This document shows positions 47,236 through 58,196 of a DNA stretch of 64,000 bases, piece by piece. This stretch comes from Zingiber officinale (lineage: Eukaryota; Streptophyta; Magnoliopsida; Zingiberales; Zingiberaceae). The notes beneath the pieces were generated by a model. That model did no database searches, was not told where the DNA came from, and saw only the letters and a list, made by a program, of their open reading frames with translations. The stretch lies in contig NC_055999.1 of the NCBI RefSeq assembly GCF_018446385.1, positions 84,424,281 through 84,488,280 on the forward strand. Direction: 5' to 3'. The stretch's first letter is position 1; every line of letters starts with the position of its first letter. The translations under genes and the position numbers were made by a program.

Positions 47236-48302
47236 GTAATTTCTCTGATTTCGAGAAAAGAACTTGAAGTCTGAAACTTGGAAATTGGCATAGTTTCTAC
47301 TAGACTCTTACAGATCACAGTAGAAGTGTTAGTTTAGTTTCATATGGTCCTGCCTCTTTTGGGGGTTATAATTGTACGAGCCATATGTTGCTAACTACTT
47401 GATGCATACTATTTTTAGTATTTCATTATTTCTCTCTTATCATTAAGTATTCACTTAGATTCTATCACTTCTTAATGGTGCAAGGACCTATATGAAATCA
47501 TAGCAACCCAAATTATTGACTAGAATGTGATTTAAGCAATATGAAAGGAATTTGATCTGTAAAAAATGACTGAAAGGAATTTGATTTAATTGCAAACTTT
47601 GAATTGAGATGGCAGCAAAACTAGTTGTTATGCAATAAACTTGAGCTGTAGTGGGATGAAAAATAATTTCTGAAAATAACATGCTGGATTTAAAAAGATA
47701 TCCAAGCTTTTGCAGCGAAATCATAAGCTAGGCAAATGCTGATTGTCCTTGGACCTCACATGCTTGGGTGAGTGCCTTTTGTACCTCTTGCTTAGTCAAG
47801 TACCTTATTCAAAGGCCACTTATCAATACTACCTAGAGGAACAATTAGCCCATCTTGCTTCATCTGGATTCCTTGTTGCTTGAGGAGTCTGTTTTTCCTT
47901 CACAAAGCCATTTAGTAGCTAGTTTTTGTTACGCGTTACCAACATGCATCCTGAAGAGATTTATAAGGTTTAGGTATGTATTAGCATGAGAACTCATGAA
48001 TGTTTATTTGTGTGATTTTGTATTTTTCTTTATGTTATTTTAGTTATATTACCAAAGTAGTTTACCTCTTCTGATTCATATGGAAGCTAGAACTCCTTTC
48101 CTAGATCTTAATTACTATTTGATATTTCTAGAATTCCAGATACATTTGTCAGTGCAACTCTTTAGAAATATGTTTGGGCTATCTTTCTCTGCATATTTAT
48201 ATGCAGTTTTGAGATCTGGTAAAATCAAATTGTTGCTACATATTTAGCTTCTCCATTTCTTCGAATACAAAGAGTAATTTGTCGATCGTGATATCTTGTC
48301 AG
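47236..48302 (+). other. second intron of the TIM22-like fragment
   Basis: A GT-AG intron of 1067 bp joining phase 1 ends. No other feature is seen in it. Confidence 0.7.
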
Positions 48303-48846
48303 GTGGTCCAAAGGCCACATGTGTTGGGTGTGCAGTCTTTGCAGCATTCTCAGTTGCAATTGAGAAGTTCCTTGATAGGCACTCTTCAATGTATTGTACC
48401 AGGTAAGAAAAAGCTTCCATCTCTAGTCTAGAATTAACTTTTGGATGTCGATTATTGTATTTCAGTGTTCCCTTAACAATTCAAGTTCAATGCTTCCAGC
48501 TTTATGTTGATGCACTTGAACTTGTTATTGGATTGTCAGATTGATGCAACTTATGGAATTACTGTAATATTCTTAAGCAATAATTTAAGTGGTTTTCTTG
48601 AAAATAAAGAGGTTTTGCACTGCTGATTAATTTAGAAAAATTCTGGGTGAACACAAACTAATAGGATTGATATAGCTCACATCCAAAATTACATTGTTCA
48701 TTCCACCAGTAATCACATGTTTTTCTTCAACCAAGCACGTAGCAAAGGTATGTGAGTATAGCTAAGCCAGTAACCGATCACACTTAACTTCAAATAGTTG
48801 CCAAGATGAAGATTCACAATAACTAGTAGTGATAACTAAGAATCAC

Positions 48847-50733
48847 TTACGAAGATGACGACGATGAGGATGCAGTGGTAGTATCACTTAAAACCAAACC
48901 ATCTCTAGCAATAACCTTCCTTAAGTAAGAACTATGATCGTCTTCATAGTGGTAAGTTTGCTGAGTGCCTGCTGAACCAGCCAGAACAGAGTGATCCTGA
49001 ACAAGCATCCATCCATCTGCATCTTGGTGATCTCTTATGGAGCTGAAAGTCTCAACTTTATCGATCAGAACTGTGGTTTTTTCCGACAAGATGTGAGATA
49101 GATAAGTCTTCATTGTGTAGGTATTATTTACACCAGATAGAGTTGAACTGACAAACATAAGAGGATATTTAGACTTGTAAGTTACTTGAGTAAGTAAGGT
49201 GTTTGGACCCTCTCCTATTCTTACAGTTGTCTTCAACTTTGCCTGCATATAAACTCCCTTCTTGGCGCCATCATCTGTGAAGTTCACCAAACTCTTGAAC
49301 TTGAGTTTCTGATCCACATCAGTGGTGAGATTTCCAAATGAGGAACTGACCCAACCCAAGAAGCGGGATTCTCTCTGAGCTTTGATTTTAAATTTACCGT
49401 TCAGTAAGTTCAATTTCGATTTGCGAGAGATTGAAGTTCTGGGGGCTTGGTATTGAACAAGCTGGGCAGTGACATAAGTAGAGAGTGGATCCAACCAAAT
49501 GTGCAGATTTGCATCAATGAGCCAAAAGGAGATGCCATCAGTGACACCAACACCAATGTCATGGGACTTGCCATCCAGGAGAAGGCCGAGAAGTGGAGTC
49601 AACTCTATGTTGTATGAGGGAAGATCGAAGGCGCCGAGAGCAACCACTGGCTCCCAAAACAAAGGGTTGATGCCTCCGGTGAAGATGACCGGGAATGGAA
49701 CAATTGAGCTCACGAAGCTGCCATCAATGGTGGCAAAGACTTCGCGAAATGAGCCGTTGCCCCTTCCAGTGGTGAGGTTGTTCTTCACAATGTAGGAATT
49801 GGGTGGATTGGAGTACCAGAACTCGTCGTTGGAGTGGTAAGAAACATAGATCTCAAGAACTGCCCAGTAAGTATTCCCTGGAATCTGGACGCTCTTGAAA
49901 TGCACATCGGCTTCGTTCTTGATTCTGAACCAGAATCCGTTTTGGCTGTCGGCGCTAGATATCGGAATAATCAAATCGGATGGTTTTGGGGGAAAAGGCG
50001 CCACCTTTGCGTTGTTCTCGATTGAGCCCGATTTGAATGAAGAAAACCCTATTTTTGGCGGAAGAAGAGGCTTCGATGCTCCAAAAATTGTCTGTTCCTG
50101 CGTAGTTGATTCTTCGTCCGATGTGGGAAGCATCGATCGAGGACGAAATCGCGGCTCCTCACCATCCTCGATGTAGAAATCTAATGATACGTTGACGTGA
50201 TAAACTCCAGTGAACTCATCGTTGACGATGTTCTCCAGCATCATCGACACCACGCCGCCCTCCTGGCGGCGGAGAAGCGCGTCGTAGCGGGTGACGTCCT
50301 TGCGGACGCGCCAGAAGACGCCAGCTTCGGACGGCTCGGCGGTGCTGGTACGGAGGATCTCGGCGCCATCGAGCCAGACGGCGGCGATGCGGTCGTACTG
50401 CTCGCCGGCGCAGGCGACAGATAGGTCCAGCACGACGCGGTCCCAGGGGGGCGGGCAACCCGGCGGCGTGGCGTAGGGAGCGGAGGCGGGCGGGCGGCCG
50501 TAGGTGTTGGCGAAGTCATGGCGGAGGAGGGTAAGAGAGCAGGAGGGAGGCCGCCGGGGAAGGAGGAAATCAGCGCCGGTCGGGCCCAGGTATCGTTGTG
50601 GCGGGGAAGCGCGTGGGGTCCGGTGGTAACGGTGGGGGTCATAGCGATACGGGTAGGCGAGGGTACGAAAGTGGGTGGAACTGGAAATGAATACTAAAAT
50701 TGATAGCAATAAGAAGAGGTCGGGGGAACACAT
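48847..50733 (-). CDS. Peptide:N-glycanase A-like amidase (PNGase A), 628 aa
   Basis: An intronless frame on the minus strand. The open frame reaches 50826, but the TATA box at 50800-50793 places transcription start near 50765, so I choose the methionine at 50733. It begins a typical signal peptide (MCSPDLFLLLSILVFISSS). The rest matches the plant PNGase A family: a conserved N-terminal part (CSLTLLRHDFANTYG, PPWDRVVLDLSVACAGEQYDRIAAVWLDGAEILRTSTAEP in two pieces, VTRYDALLRR) and a beta-rich body (GNTYWAVLEIYVSYHSNDEFWYSNPP). The later half has FWEPVVALGAFDLPSYNIELTP and several N-glycosylation sites (NVS, NLT, NFT, NNT). A serine run ends the protein. The family removes N-glycans from glycopeptides in acidic or secretory compartments. 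GC content is very high in the first 450 bases and falls towards the 3' end. It converges with the TIM22 fragment. Confidence 0.92.
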   Translation of the reverse strand: MCSPDLFLLLSILVFISSSTHFRTLAYPYRYDPHRYHRTPRASPPQRYLGPTGADFLLPRRPPSCSLTLLRHDFANTYGRPPASAPYATPPGCPPPWDRVVLDLSVACAGEQYDRIAAVWLDGAEILRTSTAEPSEAGVFWRVRKDVTRYDALLRRQEGGVVSMMLENIVNDEFTGVYHVNVSLDFYIEDGEEPRFRPRSMLPTSDEESTTQEQTIFGASKPLLPPKIGFSSFKSGSIENNAKVAPFPPKPSDLIIPISSADSQNGFWFRIKNEADVHFKSVQIPGNTYWAVLEIYVSYHSNDEFWYSNPPNSYIVKNNLTTGRGNGSFREVFATIDGSFVSSIVPFPVIFTGGINPLFWEPVVALGAFDLPSYNIELTPLLGLLLDGKSHDIGVGVTDGISFWLIDANLHIWLDPLSTYVTAQLVQYQAPRTSISRKSKLNLLNGKFKIKAQRESRFLGWVSSSFGNLTTDVDQKLKFKSLVNFTDDGAKKGVYMQAKLKTTVRIGEGPNTLLTQVTYKSKYPLMFVSSTLSGVNNTYTMKTYLSHILSEKTTVLIDKVETFSSIRDHQDADGWMLVQDHSVLAGSAGTQQTYHYEDDHSSYLRKVIARDGLVLSDTTTASSSSSSS

Positions 50734-50792
50734 AGTGTTGTGTGCTTGTGTTGGTGGAGACGAGCGCATAGATGCATAATACGTGCGAGGGG

Positions 50793-50800
50793 ATTTATAA
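50793..50800 (-). promoter_or_regulatory. TATA box of the PNGase A-like gene
   Basis: TTATAAAT on the minus strand, about 60 bp upstream of the chosen start codon. It argues against the two upstream methionines as starts. Confidence 0.65.
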
Positions 50801-50826
50801 GATATGATTAAATCAATGAAGGTCAA

Positions 50827-51146
50827 ATTCGTCTATGGACTTTGAAATATTATTTCATATGAGTACAAATTCTATCAATTCATCCTCTTTCAGGACAGAG
50901 ACTCATCGTGTCTAAGTTAACGTCTAAGGGTATCTATGCATGTACTTATATTTTGTTGAATATATACCATCTCTATATTAAAATTCACTCCTTCAAACAT
51001 ACTCATATTTAATATTTAATATTTATTATTATTATTATTATTATTAAAATATTTTATATATCATAAAGAAGTACCACAATAGATACGCCCTCCAAATAAG
51101 TGAACCTAGTAAATTAAATAAATTAAGTGCTAGGTTTTATTTATTT
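50827..51146. other. intergenic DNA with ATT microsatellite
   Basis: It contains a (TTA)n run of about eight units at 51022-51045. No gene is seen. Confidence 0.7.
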
Positions 51147-51893
51147 TGTTGGTTGTTTGGTTATTTATTTTACAAGAAACAATAGCTAGACGAAGGTTCG
51201 GGTGAACCCGTTGGAAATTGGTCTGGGTCAGGATCCAATCGACCGGAAGGTAGTCTGCTTGACCGAAAGGCAATAAGGTTGACCAAAGGGTCCGATCGAC
51301 CCAAAGACGACCTGATCGAGTTCGAACGAGTCGAGACTTAGATAAGTTTTGGTTGAGCTTGGGGCGATCAGAGGGTGTCCTGTCGATTGGGAGGTCAAAA
51401 ACTTATCTCAAAGAAGATCGAGTTTGTAAAGTATCCAAGCAACCAGAGGGCCTCCAGTCGATTGGGAAAGTGCCGATCAAGTTGTATAAAAGGGAAGCTG
51501 AGGCATTATCTTCCAGCAACTCTTACAAGCATCCATCTTCGTGCTAATGGTAAGAAAGTACTCTAAAATCCTGCTCATGTGTTTTGGGAAGCATCAGGAG
51601 GAGTGTCGCGACACTCAGGGTTTCTAGCCGACTCATGACGAATTTGCTTCTCTTTTATGCTTATTATTATATCATCTATTTGTTTTTTCATATATGTGAT
51701 TATCCTTATAACTTGTTGTAAGAAGTTTCTCTACCTCCAAAAGAATCTGGAAAAGAAAAAGACACTAGTGGACGGTAGTTTTGTGTATAACCTTAGATGT
51801 ACTAACCTTGGGTTGGAAACCAAGTAAATATGGTGTTCTTTGTGTTTCTTGCTTTTGTTCTTTAAGTTGCTTTATTCTACTGTGCTGCTAACA
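51147..51893 (+). repeat. probable copia solo LTR
   Basis: It begins TGTTGG and ends GCTAACA. It has a TATA-like TATAAAAGGG at about 51485 and an R-U5-like tail (GGAAACCAAGTAAAT) resembling the C1/C2 LTR tails. No primer site or internal region follows, and no clear 5-bp duplication is found (TATTT versus ACTTA), so the call is tentative. Confidence 0.45.
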
Positions 51894-51933
51894 ACTTATA
51901 GAAAAAGAATGAAGCATTTTCAATTATGCTATT

Positions 51934-52804
51934 TGATCCGGTGGTAAGGACGGGGGACCCTCGTTGGCGGAAGGTCAACGACACGTGGAGGTCAAAGATC
52001 AAGAGATTCAACCCTGAGACCCGACCGACCGGACTGAGAGGGCCGACCGACCACCTGACCGACCGAAATGAGATGGCCGACCGACTGGGAATCCCCCGAG
52101 CCGAATAAAAGACAACCCGGCTAGAGGTCGGGTTTCCGATGCTCAATGTAAAAAGGTTTCAGGGTCGAGCGGGTGTCCGTTCGGCTAGGGCACAAGGCAA
52201 CAAAGGCAGGAGTAATCTCATCCGAGCATAAGACCGGGAGTCCTCCCAGTAGGACCGATACCTACAACCAGGGCAGAAGTGATATGCCTGCCGAGCGGCC
52301 GAACCGCTTGGCCTTGGAACAGACAGAATGCGTAAGAGGACAAAGGAGACAGGGGATAACATCACCCTTGAGACATCCGCCGCTGACAGGCAGCAGGGTT
52401 GGCGGCCGAGTCATACACAGGATTGTACGGTGGAAGCTTCCACCGTCACATCTGGGATATGCTCGGACGATTTTGGAATAGCGTCAGGGGTACTTTTTTG
52501 ACATGGGCTCGTTAAGGTATGTTTGGGGAAGCGTGCACGCATCAAGAAGTGTGCCCGCGCCTCCCCAGGGTCCTATATAAGGACCCTAGACGTCGACGAA
52601 GGTATGTGCAATACTCACTGTAGCCACAGTTACGGTGCCTCTCTCATTTCTCGTTGCCTGACTTGAGCGTCGAAGGGCCGTCGTCGGGAAACCCCTCCCG
52701 GCTCGGCTTCTTTGCTGGTTCGCCGAAGATCTACACCACCAGCCGGAGACAGCGGAGCGTGCCACGTCCCCAGCGTCCGTCGACTCAGTGCTTGGACATG
52801 ATCA
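51934..52804 (+). repeat. 5' LTR of Tat element
   Basis: 871 bp, from TGATCCGG to GACATGATCA. A TATA box (TATATAA) lies at 52574-52580. The first 480 bp closely match 62081-62561. Short CCGACCGACCGG-type repeats occur near 52020-52085. Confidence 0.9.
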
Positions 52805-52823
52805 AATTGGCGCCGTCTGTGGG
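52805..52823 (+). other. primer binding site of Tat element
   Basis: AATTGGCGCCGTCTGTGGG follows the LTR, the TGGCGCC type of plant Tat and Athila elements. It differs from the methionine type of the copia elements here. Confidence 0.8.
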
Positions 52824-52849
52824 AACACACCTAAATCCGAGTCTAGAAG

Positions 52850-54311
52850 ATGGAAGAAGTTGGACGTCAACTTCTGGTAACGCTCTCTCCTGAGGAGCTC
52901 GAAGCACTCATCCAAGCGCGAGCAGCAAAAATCGTAGAGCAGCAGCAGAAAGCTTAGGCCGAGCAGCGCAGCAGGCGACATCAGCATCGGGGGGCCGAGC
53001 GCCACCCGAAGAACGACCGGAGCAGCTCTCAATATGGGGGCAAAATAAGGGACCGACCGGTACCCAGATGGGGGCGCCGCCTGCCCCGATACCTTTTCAT
53101 CAGGCTCTGTTCCAGACGCCCTCGGAGGTCGCGCAAGCTAATCAGGACAAAGGATCTTCATCAGACGAAGCACCCGTCCGGGACGTCAGAAAAGGAAAAG
53201 CGCCCCGAACGGATGCGTCCCCCGAGCGGATCAACCGGCAGTTCTCAGATGCCATCCTGCGGGATCCACTGCCGAAACATTATGTGCCCCCTGCGATTGG
53301 AGAATATAACGGGACAACCGACCCAGACGACCATCTGGGTAAGTTCGACAGCACTACCACTCTGCATCAATACACAGATGGTGTGAAGTGCCGAGTGTTC
53401 CTCACCACCCTCTCGGGATCGGTGCATCGGTGGTTCCGGAGGCTGCCGGACGGGTCTATCACGAGTTTCAAGGAATTCCAAACGACACTCCTCCATCATT
53501 TTGCGAGCAACAGGCGCCACCAAAAAACCAGCGTCAATCTGTTCGCCATCAAGCAAGGCACAAGGGAGTCGCTCTGAGCGTACATCCAGCGCTTCAACCA
53601 GGTGGCCATGGACATTCCGACGGTCACCTTGGAAACAATGATGAACGCGTTCATGCAAGGGCTCGTGGAAGCCCTGAGTGGCCAACCAGCTTCCGTTGAG
53701 CGGAAGCAGCCCGACAATCACCAGCCCCCAGAGGACTGCGAGCCGAAGCCGCTCGTCCTCATCACCACACTCGGCCGCACGCCATCCAGCAAGTCGCGGC
53801 TGATCGGCCCAAGCCCAAGGGGAAGGTATGGACCCCGATGTTTTGTTCACTCCATTAGTCAGCTACTCACAACACTCGCGACTGTCGGAGCCTCCCCCCA
53901 TCGCTCATCCTGCGCCGAAGAGCTACCGCCGCCGATCACCTTCACCAGACCGCCGACATCAACAACGGAGCCCCGTTCAAAGGATAGAAAGGAGATCCCC
54001 CGAGCGGCAGCATTGTCAGCAGCCCGGAGCCCACCATCGGGCGTTGCATGAACGACCTCGACCATTCACTCAAGAGGAGGAAAATAGGGGCAACGCATCT
54101 CGAGGCGAATTCAACATCATCGCCGGAGGCCCGACCGGAGGAGACTCCAATAGAGCCAGAAAGGCATACACAAGACAGCTGAGGATACACGCGGTCGGCT
54201 GTAGCCAGGAGAGGGCGAGCGGACCCGAGATCAGCTTCGAGCCTAGGGACCTCGAGGGAGTCAAAGTCCCGCACGATGATGCCCTGATCATTCGAGCGGT
54301 AATAGCTAACT
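52850..54311 (+). pseudogene. Tat gag, broken
   Basis: From ATG 52850 the frame runs MEEVGRQLLVTLSPEELEAL to a TAG at 52955. A shift leads to the main capsid frame (to 53577), with DPDDHLGKFDSTTTLHQYTDGVKCRVFLTTL in two overlapping stretches, WFRRLPDGSI and HHFASNRRHQKTSV. It stops at TGA 53575-53577, where CGA is expected. AYIQRFNQVAMDIP resumes directly. A further shift near 53830 opens an Arg/Ser/Pro-rich linker ending in GGPTGGDSNRARKAY. This is the Retrotrans_gag family; no zinc knuckle is seen. Confidence 0.88.
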
Positions 54312-54329
54312 ACACTATTCACCATATTT

Positions 54330-55023
54330 CATTGACACAGACAGCTCGGTCAACATAATATTCAAAAAGGCCTTCGACCAACTGCAAATCGACCGAGATG
54401 AATTACTTCCAATGACGACCCCTCTCTACGGGTTCACTGGGAACGAAGTCTTGCCGGTCGGCCAGGTCTGGCTGGCCATCTTGTTGGGAGAGGAGCCGCT
54501 TAGAAGGACAAGGACCACCAGCTTCATCGTGGTTGACGCTCCTTCTGTGTACAACGTTATCTTGGGGCGACCGGCTCTCAACGAGTTCCGGGCGATCGTC
54601 TCTACCTTCTGCCAGAAGATCAAGTTCCCGGTGGAAGATCAAGTAGGGGAGATGCGGGGAGACCAGCTGGCAGCTCGAAGATGCTATGTGGAGATGGTCC
54701 GAGCTGAAGCCAAGTCCGCTCGGAAAGTGCCGCTAGTCGAGGTAAATGCTATAATTGAAAAACCACCTTCTTTGATTTACGAAGAAAAGGAGGAGATACA
54801 GATTGACTCTTCTCGACCGGAGGCCACCACTTTCATAGCGTCCGACCTAGAGGAGAAGCAGAAGGAAAAGCTGATCAAATGCCTCCAGCGAAATCGCGAC
54901 GTCTTCGCTTGGTCGACCCATGAGCTGCCAGGGGTCTCGCTAAGCGTAGCACAGCACGAGCTTCACGTCCAGCCAGACGCTCAGCCGGTGAAGCAAAGGA
55001 AGAGGGACTTCAGCGCGGAGTAG
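54330..55023 (+). pseudogene. Tat protease and start of RT
   Basis: The protease active-site motif at 54334-54345 reads Asp-Thr-Asp-Ser, where the family has Asp-Thr-Gly; a G-to-A change would explain it. The next parts are normal (PLYGFTGNEVLPVGQV, YNVILGRPALNEF). From about 54820 the frame enters the RT N-terminus (RNRDVFAWSTHELPG). It ends at a TAG at 55021-55023. A one-base loss near 54325 separates it from the linker frame. Confidence 0.85.
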
Positions 55024-56670
55024 AATGTAATTATCCGGGCGGAGGTAGAGAAGCTTCTGGAGGCCGGCCACATAAGGGAAGTGCAATTCCCGAGTTGGCT
55101 CGCAAATGTGGTACTGGTCTCCAAGCCGGGTAACAAGTGGAGAGTCTGCATCGATTTTCGGGACCTGAACAAGGCATGCCCGAAGGACTTCTATCCCTTG
55201 CCCCGGATTGATCAACTGGTAGACTCCACGGCCGGGTGCGAGCTGATATGCATGTTGGATGCATACCAAGGCTACTATCAAGTGCCGCTCGCCCGAGAAG
55301 ACCAGGAGAAGGTTAGCTTCGTCACAGCGGACGACACCTACTGCTACAATGTAATGCCGTTCGGGCTGAAGAATGCAGGAGCCACCTACTAACGTCTGAT
55401 GAACAAGGTATTCAAGGAGCAGATCGGACGTAACTTGGAAGTGTACGTGGATGACATACTTATCAAGTCCTTCCGGGCGGCAGATCTCTATACGAATATG
55501 GAGGAGACCTTCCAAACATTAAGAAGATATGGAGTCAAGCTTAACCTTCAGAAGTGCCTGTTCGGAGCAAAAGGTGGGCGCTTCCTGGGTTACATTGTGA
55601 TCGAGCGGGGCATAGAGGCGAACCCCAGCAAGATAAAGGCATTACAAGACATGTCGCCTCCCAGAAATCTTCGAGAGGTACAGCGTCTCACCGGTCGAAT
55701 TACGGCGCTGTCAAGGTTTATTTCTAAGACCGCCGACCGGAGTCTGCCATTCTTCAAGATTCTGCATAAAGCTACCAAGTTTCAATGGGATGAGGAATGC
55801 GATCGGGCGTTCGACGAACTAAAGACTTACCTGAATTCCTTACCCGTGTTAGCAAAACCGGCCGTAGGCGAGCCACTCCGCATTTATTTATCTTCAACCG
55901 AGCATGCTGTGGGCTCGACATTAGTAAGGTCGAACGGTGAAGAACAACCTGTGTACTTCTTAAGCCATATCTTAAAGGATGCTGAGTCTCGCTACACCGG
56001 TCTCGAGAAGTTGGCCTTCGCCTTGGTCCTTGCCGCTCGAAGGTTGCGCCCTTACTTTTTAGCACACACCATTATTGTGATGACGAACAGCCCATTGGGA
56101 AGGGTACTCCTAAACCCTGAAGCATCCGGACGGCTCATCAAGTGGACGACGGAGTTAAGCGAATTCGACATCCAGTACCAACCCCGCTCGGCGATCAAGG
56201 CACAGTCTTTGGTAGATTTCGTAACCGAGGTACAAAAGCCCGAGCCCGAAACTACATGGAAAGTATATGTGGACGGATCGTCCACTCAGCTCAGAAGCGG
56301 AATTGGGATCCTGCTACTTTCGCCTCAAGAAGATCGGATGCATTTGTCCGTTCGGCTGGACTATCGGGCAACAAATAATGAGGCAAAGTACGAAGCCCTC
56401 ATACCCTGACTGCAGGCCGCACGACATGTTGGAGCCAGCCGGGTGGTGATCCACTCTGATTCCCAGCTAGCTGCTCAACAACTCATGGGCGCCTTCGAGA
56501 TCAACAATGCAAGGCTCAGGCTGTACGCGGAAGCCTTTGAAAAACTCAAGACCGGCTTCACCGAGGTGGTGGTCCAAAAGATACCCCGAACGGAGAATCA
56601 GGCGGCAGATGAATTAGCCAAGCTCGCAAGCTCGATATCGCCGGTCATCATCCAGCAGCTGATCGAGTAA
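55024..56670 (+). pseudogene. Tat reverse transcriptase and two RNase H domains
   Basis: RT motifs: CIDFRDLNKACPKDFYPLP, DAYQGYYQV, MPFGLKNAGATY, then a TAA (55390-55392) and the YVDD catalytic box at 55444-55455. RNase H 1 (about 55850-56100) has EHAVGSTLV where the catalytic Asp is normally found, so it looks degenerate. RNase H 2 (56265-56630) keeps all three key acids: Asp in VYVDGSS (56272), Glu in KYEAL (56392) and Asp in HSDSQL (56458). It is broken by a TGA at 56407-56409. A TAA closes the block at 56668. A degenerate first and intact second RNase H is a known Tat trait. Confidence 0.9.
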
Positions 56671-58017
56671 GTATCCTTGGTAGCGCACGTGGACCGGATG
56701 GAAGGCCTCACATTCCCGAGCGATTGGAGAACAACCATCATGGAGTTTTTGCGCTCAGGGGCCACGCAGTCCGATCGGGATGAAGCCCAGCTACTAAGGA
56801 GGAGAGCCGGTCGGTTCACGCTCATCGGAGATCAGCTTTACAAAAAGGCGTTCTCCCGACCTCTGCTGAAGTGTGTCGGTTCGGAAGACGCCGAGTACAT
56901 CCTCCAGGAAATACACCAAGGATCTTGCGGAGGTCATCCGGGCGGCCGGTCTTTGGCCAGGAAGATCCTGCTAGCCGGATACTTCTGGCCAACTCTACAC
57001 GAGGACGCCTCTCGGACCGTCATAACATGCCTTTCTTGTTAGAAGTACCACAGTTTCTCTCATAAGCCGACGGAGGAAATGAAAGCGTCCACAGTGTCCT
57101 GCCCGTTCAACCAGTGGGGCATGGACATAGTAGGACCTTTCCCTATGGCGACCGGACAACGGAGGTTCCTATTGGTAGCAGTTGATTACTTTTTCAAGTG
57201 GGTGGAGGGTGAGCCATTGGCCAAGATAACCGAGCAGATGGTCAAGAAATTCATCTGACAACACATCATCTGTCCGTTCGGCATTCCGCGTCGGTTCGTG
57301 TCGGACAACGGGCGGCGGTTTGTCGGAAAGCAGCTCGAGGAATGGTGCAAGGGATATGACATTGAGCAGCACTTCACATCTGTGGCGTATCCCCAAAGTA
57401 ATGGTCAAGCCGAAGTAGCCAACCGGGAGATCCTCCGAATTCTTCGGGCTCGACTCAACCACATGGGAGGAAGTTGGGTGGACGAGCTGCTGGGAGTCTT
57501 ATGGGCCATCCGCACGACTCCTAAGGAGGGAACTGGAGTAACACCGTTCCACATGGTGTATGGAGGCGAGGCGGTCGTCCCAGTCGAAGTTGGCGTAGAG
57601 TCCGTCCGGATCCAGAACTATGACGAGGATAATGCCGAGCGGAGGCAGCTAGAATTGGACCTAATCGACGAGGAGCGAGCCAAAGCGTCCATCCGGCTGA
57701 TGGCCTACAGGCAGAGAATGAAGCAGAACTACAACCGCCGAGTGATTCCCCGAGCATTCCAGGTGGGTGACTTGGTTTGGAAGAAAGTGAAGCCGGTCGG
57801 GGACGTAGGCAAGTTGGAGGCTCCCTGGGCAGGGCCCTTCAAGTCGTCGAGAAGCTCCGATCGGGAGCCTACTACTTGGAGGATGAGGATGGACGGCGGC
57901 TGGATAGGCCATGGAGTGCAAACCACCTCCAGCCCTATCGGGCCGGATGAAAGGTGCGCCGATGTAATATATTTCATGAATATTCCATTTGGATATATCC
58001 TTTGGCTGCAGGAATGA
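56671..58017 (+). pseudogene. Tat integrase
   Basis: It shows the zinc-binding region (HQGSCGGHPGG ... CLSC), a TAG at 57040-57042, and the DD35E core: Asp 57124 (GMDIVGP), Asp 57304 (SDNGRRF) and Glu 57412 (NGQAEVANRE), the last two 36 codons apart. A TGA at 57256-57258 lies between the first two. The C-terminal part (FQVGDLVWKKVKPVGDVGKLEAPWAGPF) is followed by a one-base deletion near 57843 that shifts the end; the correct tail reads in the next frame to a stop at about 57951. Confidence 0.9.
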
Positions 58018-58196
58018 AAGTTATAAGAACAAAGCAAAGGCATGAACATTGCGCGCCCAGCGGGTAGTTGTATAAGGCATGGCGAAGGCCCCGTGCCGTT
58101 CGGCCGGACGTGTATTATCCGAGCCACAGGCTCGATGGCGAGGACCCCGTGCCGTTCGACCGGGTGTATATTATCCGAGCTATAAGCTCATTGTTG
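58018..58196. repeat. spacer with CCCCGTGCCGTTCG.CCGG repeat
   Basis: Two copies of about 55 bp (CCCCGTGCCGTTCGGCCGGA and CCCCGTGCCGTTCGACCGGG, each followed by TATTATCCGAGC) start at 58089 and 58145. No gene is seen. Confidence 0.7.

Larger units (their letters stand above)
16168..48406 (+). pseudogene. TIM22-like (mitochondrial inner membrane translocase) gene fragment split by nested transposons
   Basis: Three exons are recognisable: 16168-16344, 47163-47235 and 48303-48406. Together they match the Tim17/Tim22 family: FMGMFLGALGNPIMQEEM, KQMGR, SSAKAFGIMGP, SSAAEC, then KHDTTNTVVAGCVTGGAISAKGGPKATCVGCAVFAAFSVAIEKFLDRH and a stop. Tim22 inserts carrier proteins into the mitochondrial inner membrane through four helices. 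Problems: an in-frame TGA at 16272-16274 (likely from CGA), a shortened segment after EEMTT, no N-terminal exon within reach, and an exon 1 end (AAAG|GCAAGT, a GC-type donor) whose phase does not match the next exon. I read it as a degenerate, truncated duplicate. Without element C1 the first intron would be only about 80 bp. Confidence 0.8.

Noticed and set aside
47488..47724. 78-codon minus-strand frame in the TIM22 intron
   Set aside because: No recognisable motif, AT-rich composition and no promoter.
50216..50642. Minus-strand alternate frames (80 and 133 codons) in the GC-rich start of the PNGase A-like gene
   Set aside because: Same strand, wrong frame; Pro/Arg-rich products are by-products of high GC.
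54070..54291. Minus-strand frames opposite Tat gag and pol
   Set aside because: Shadows of GC-rich coding sequence; no domain motifs.
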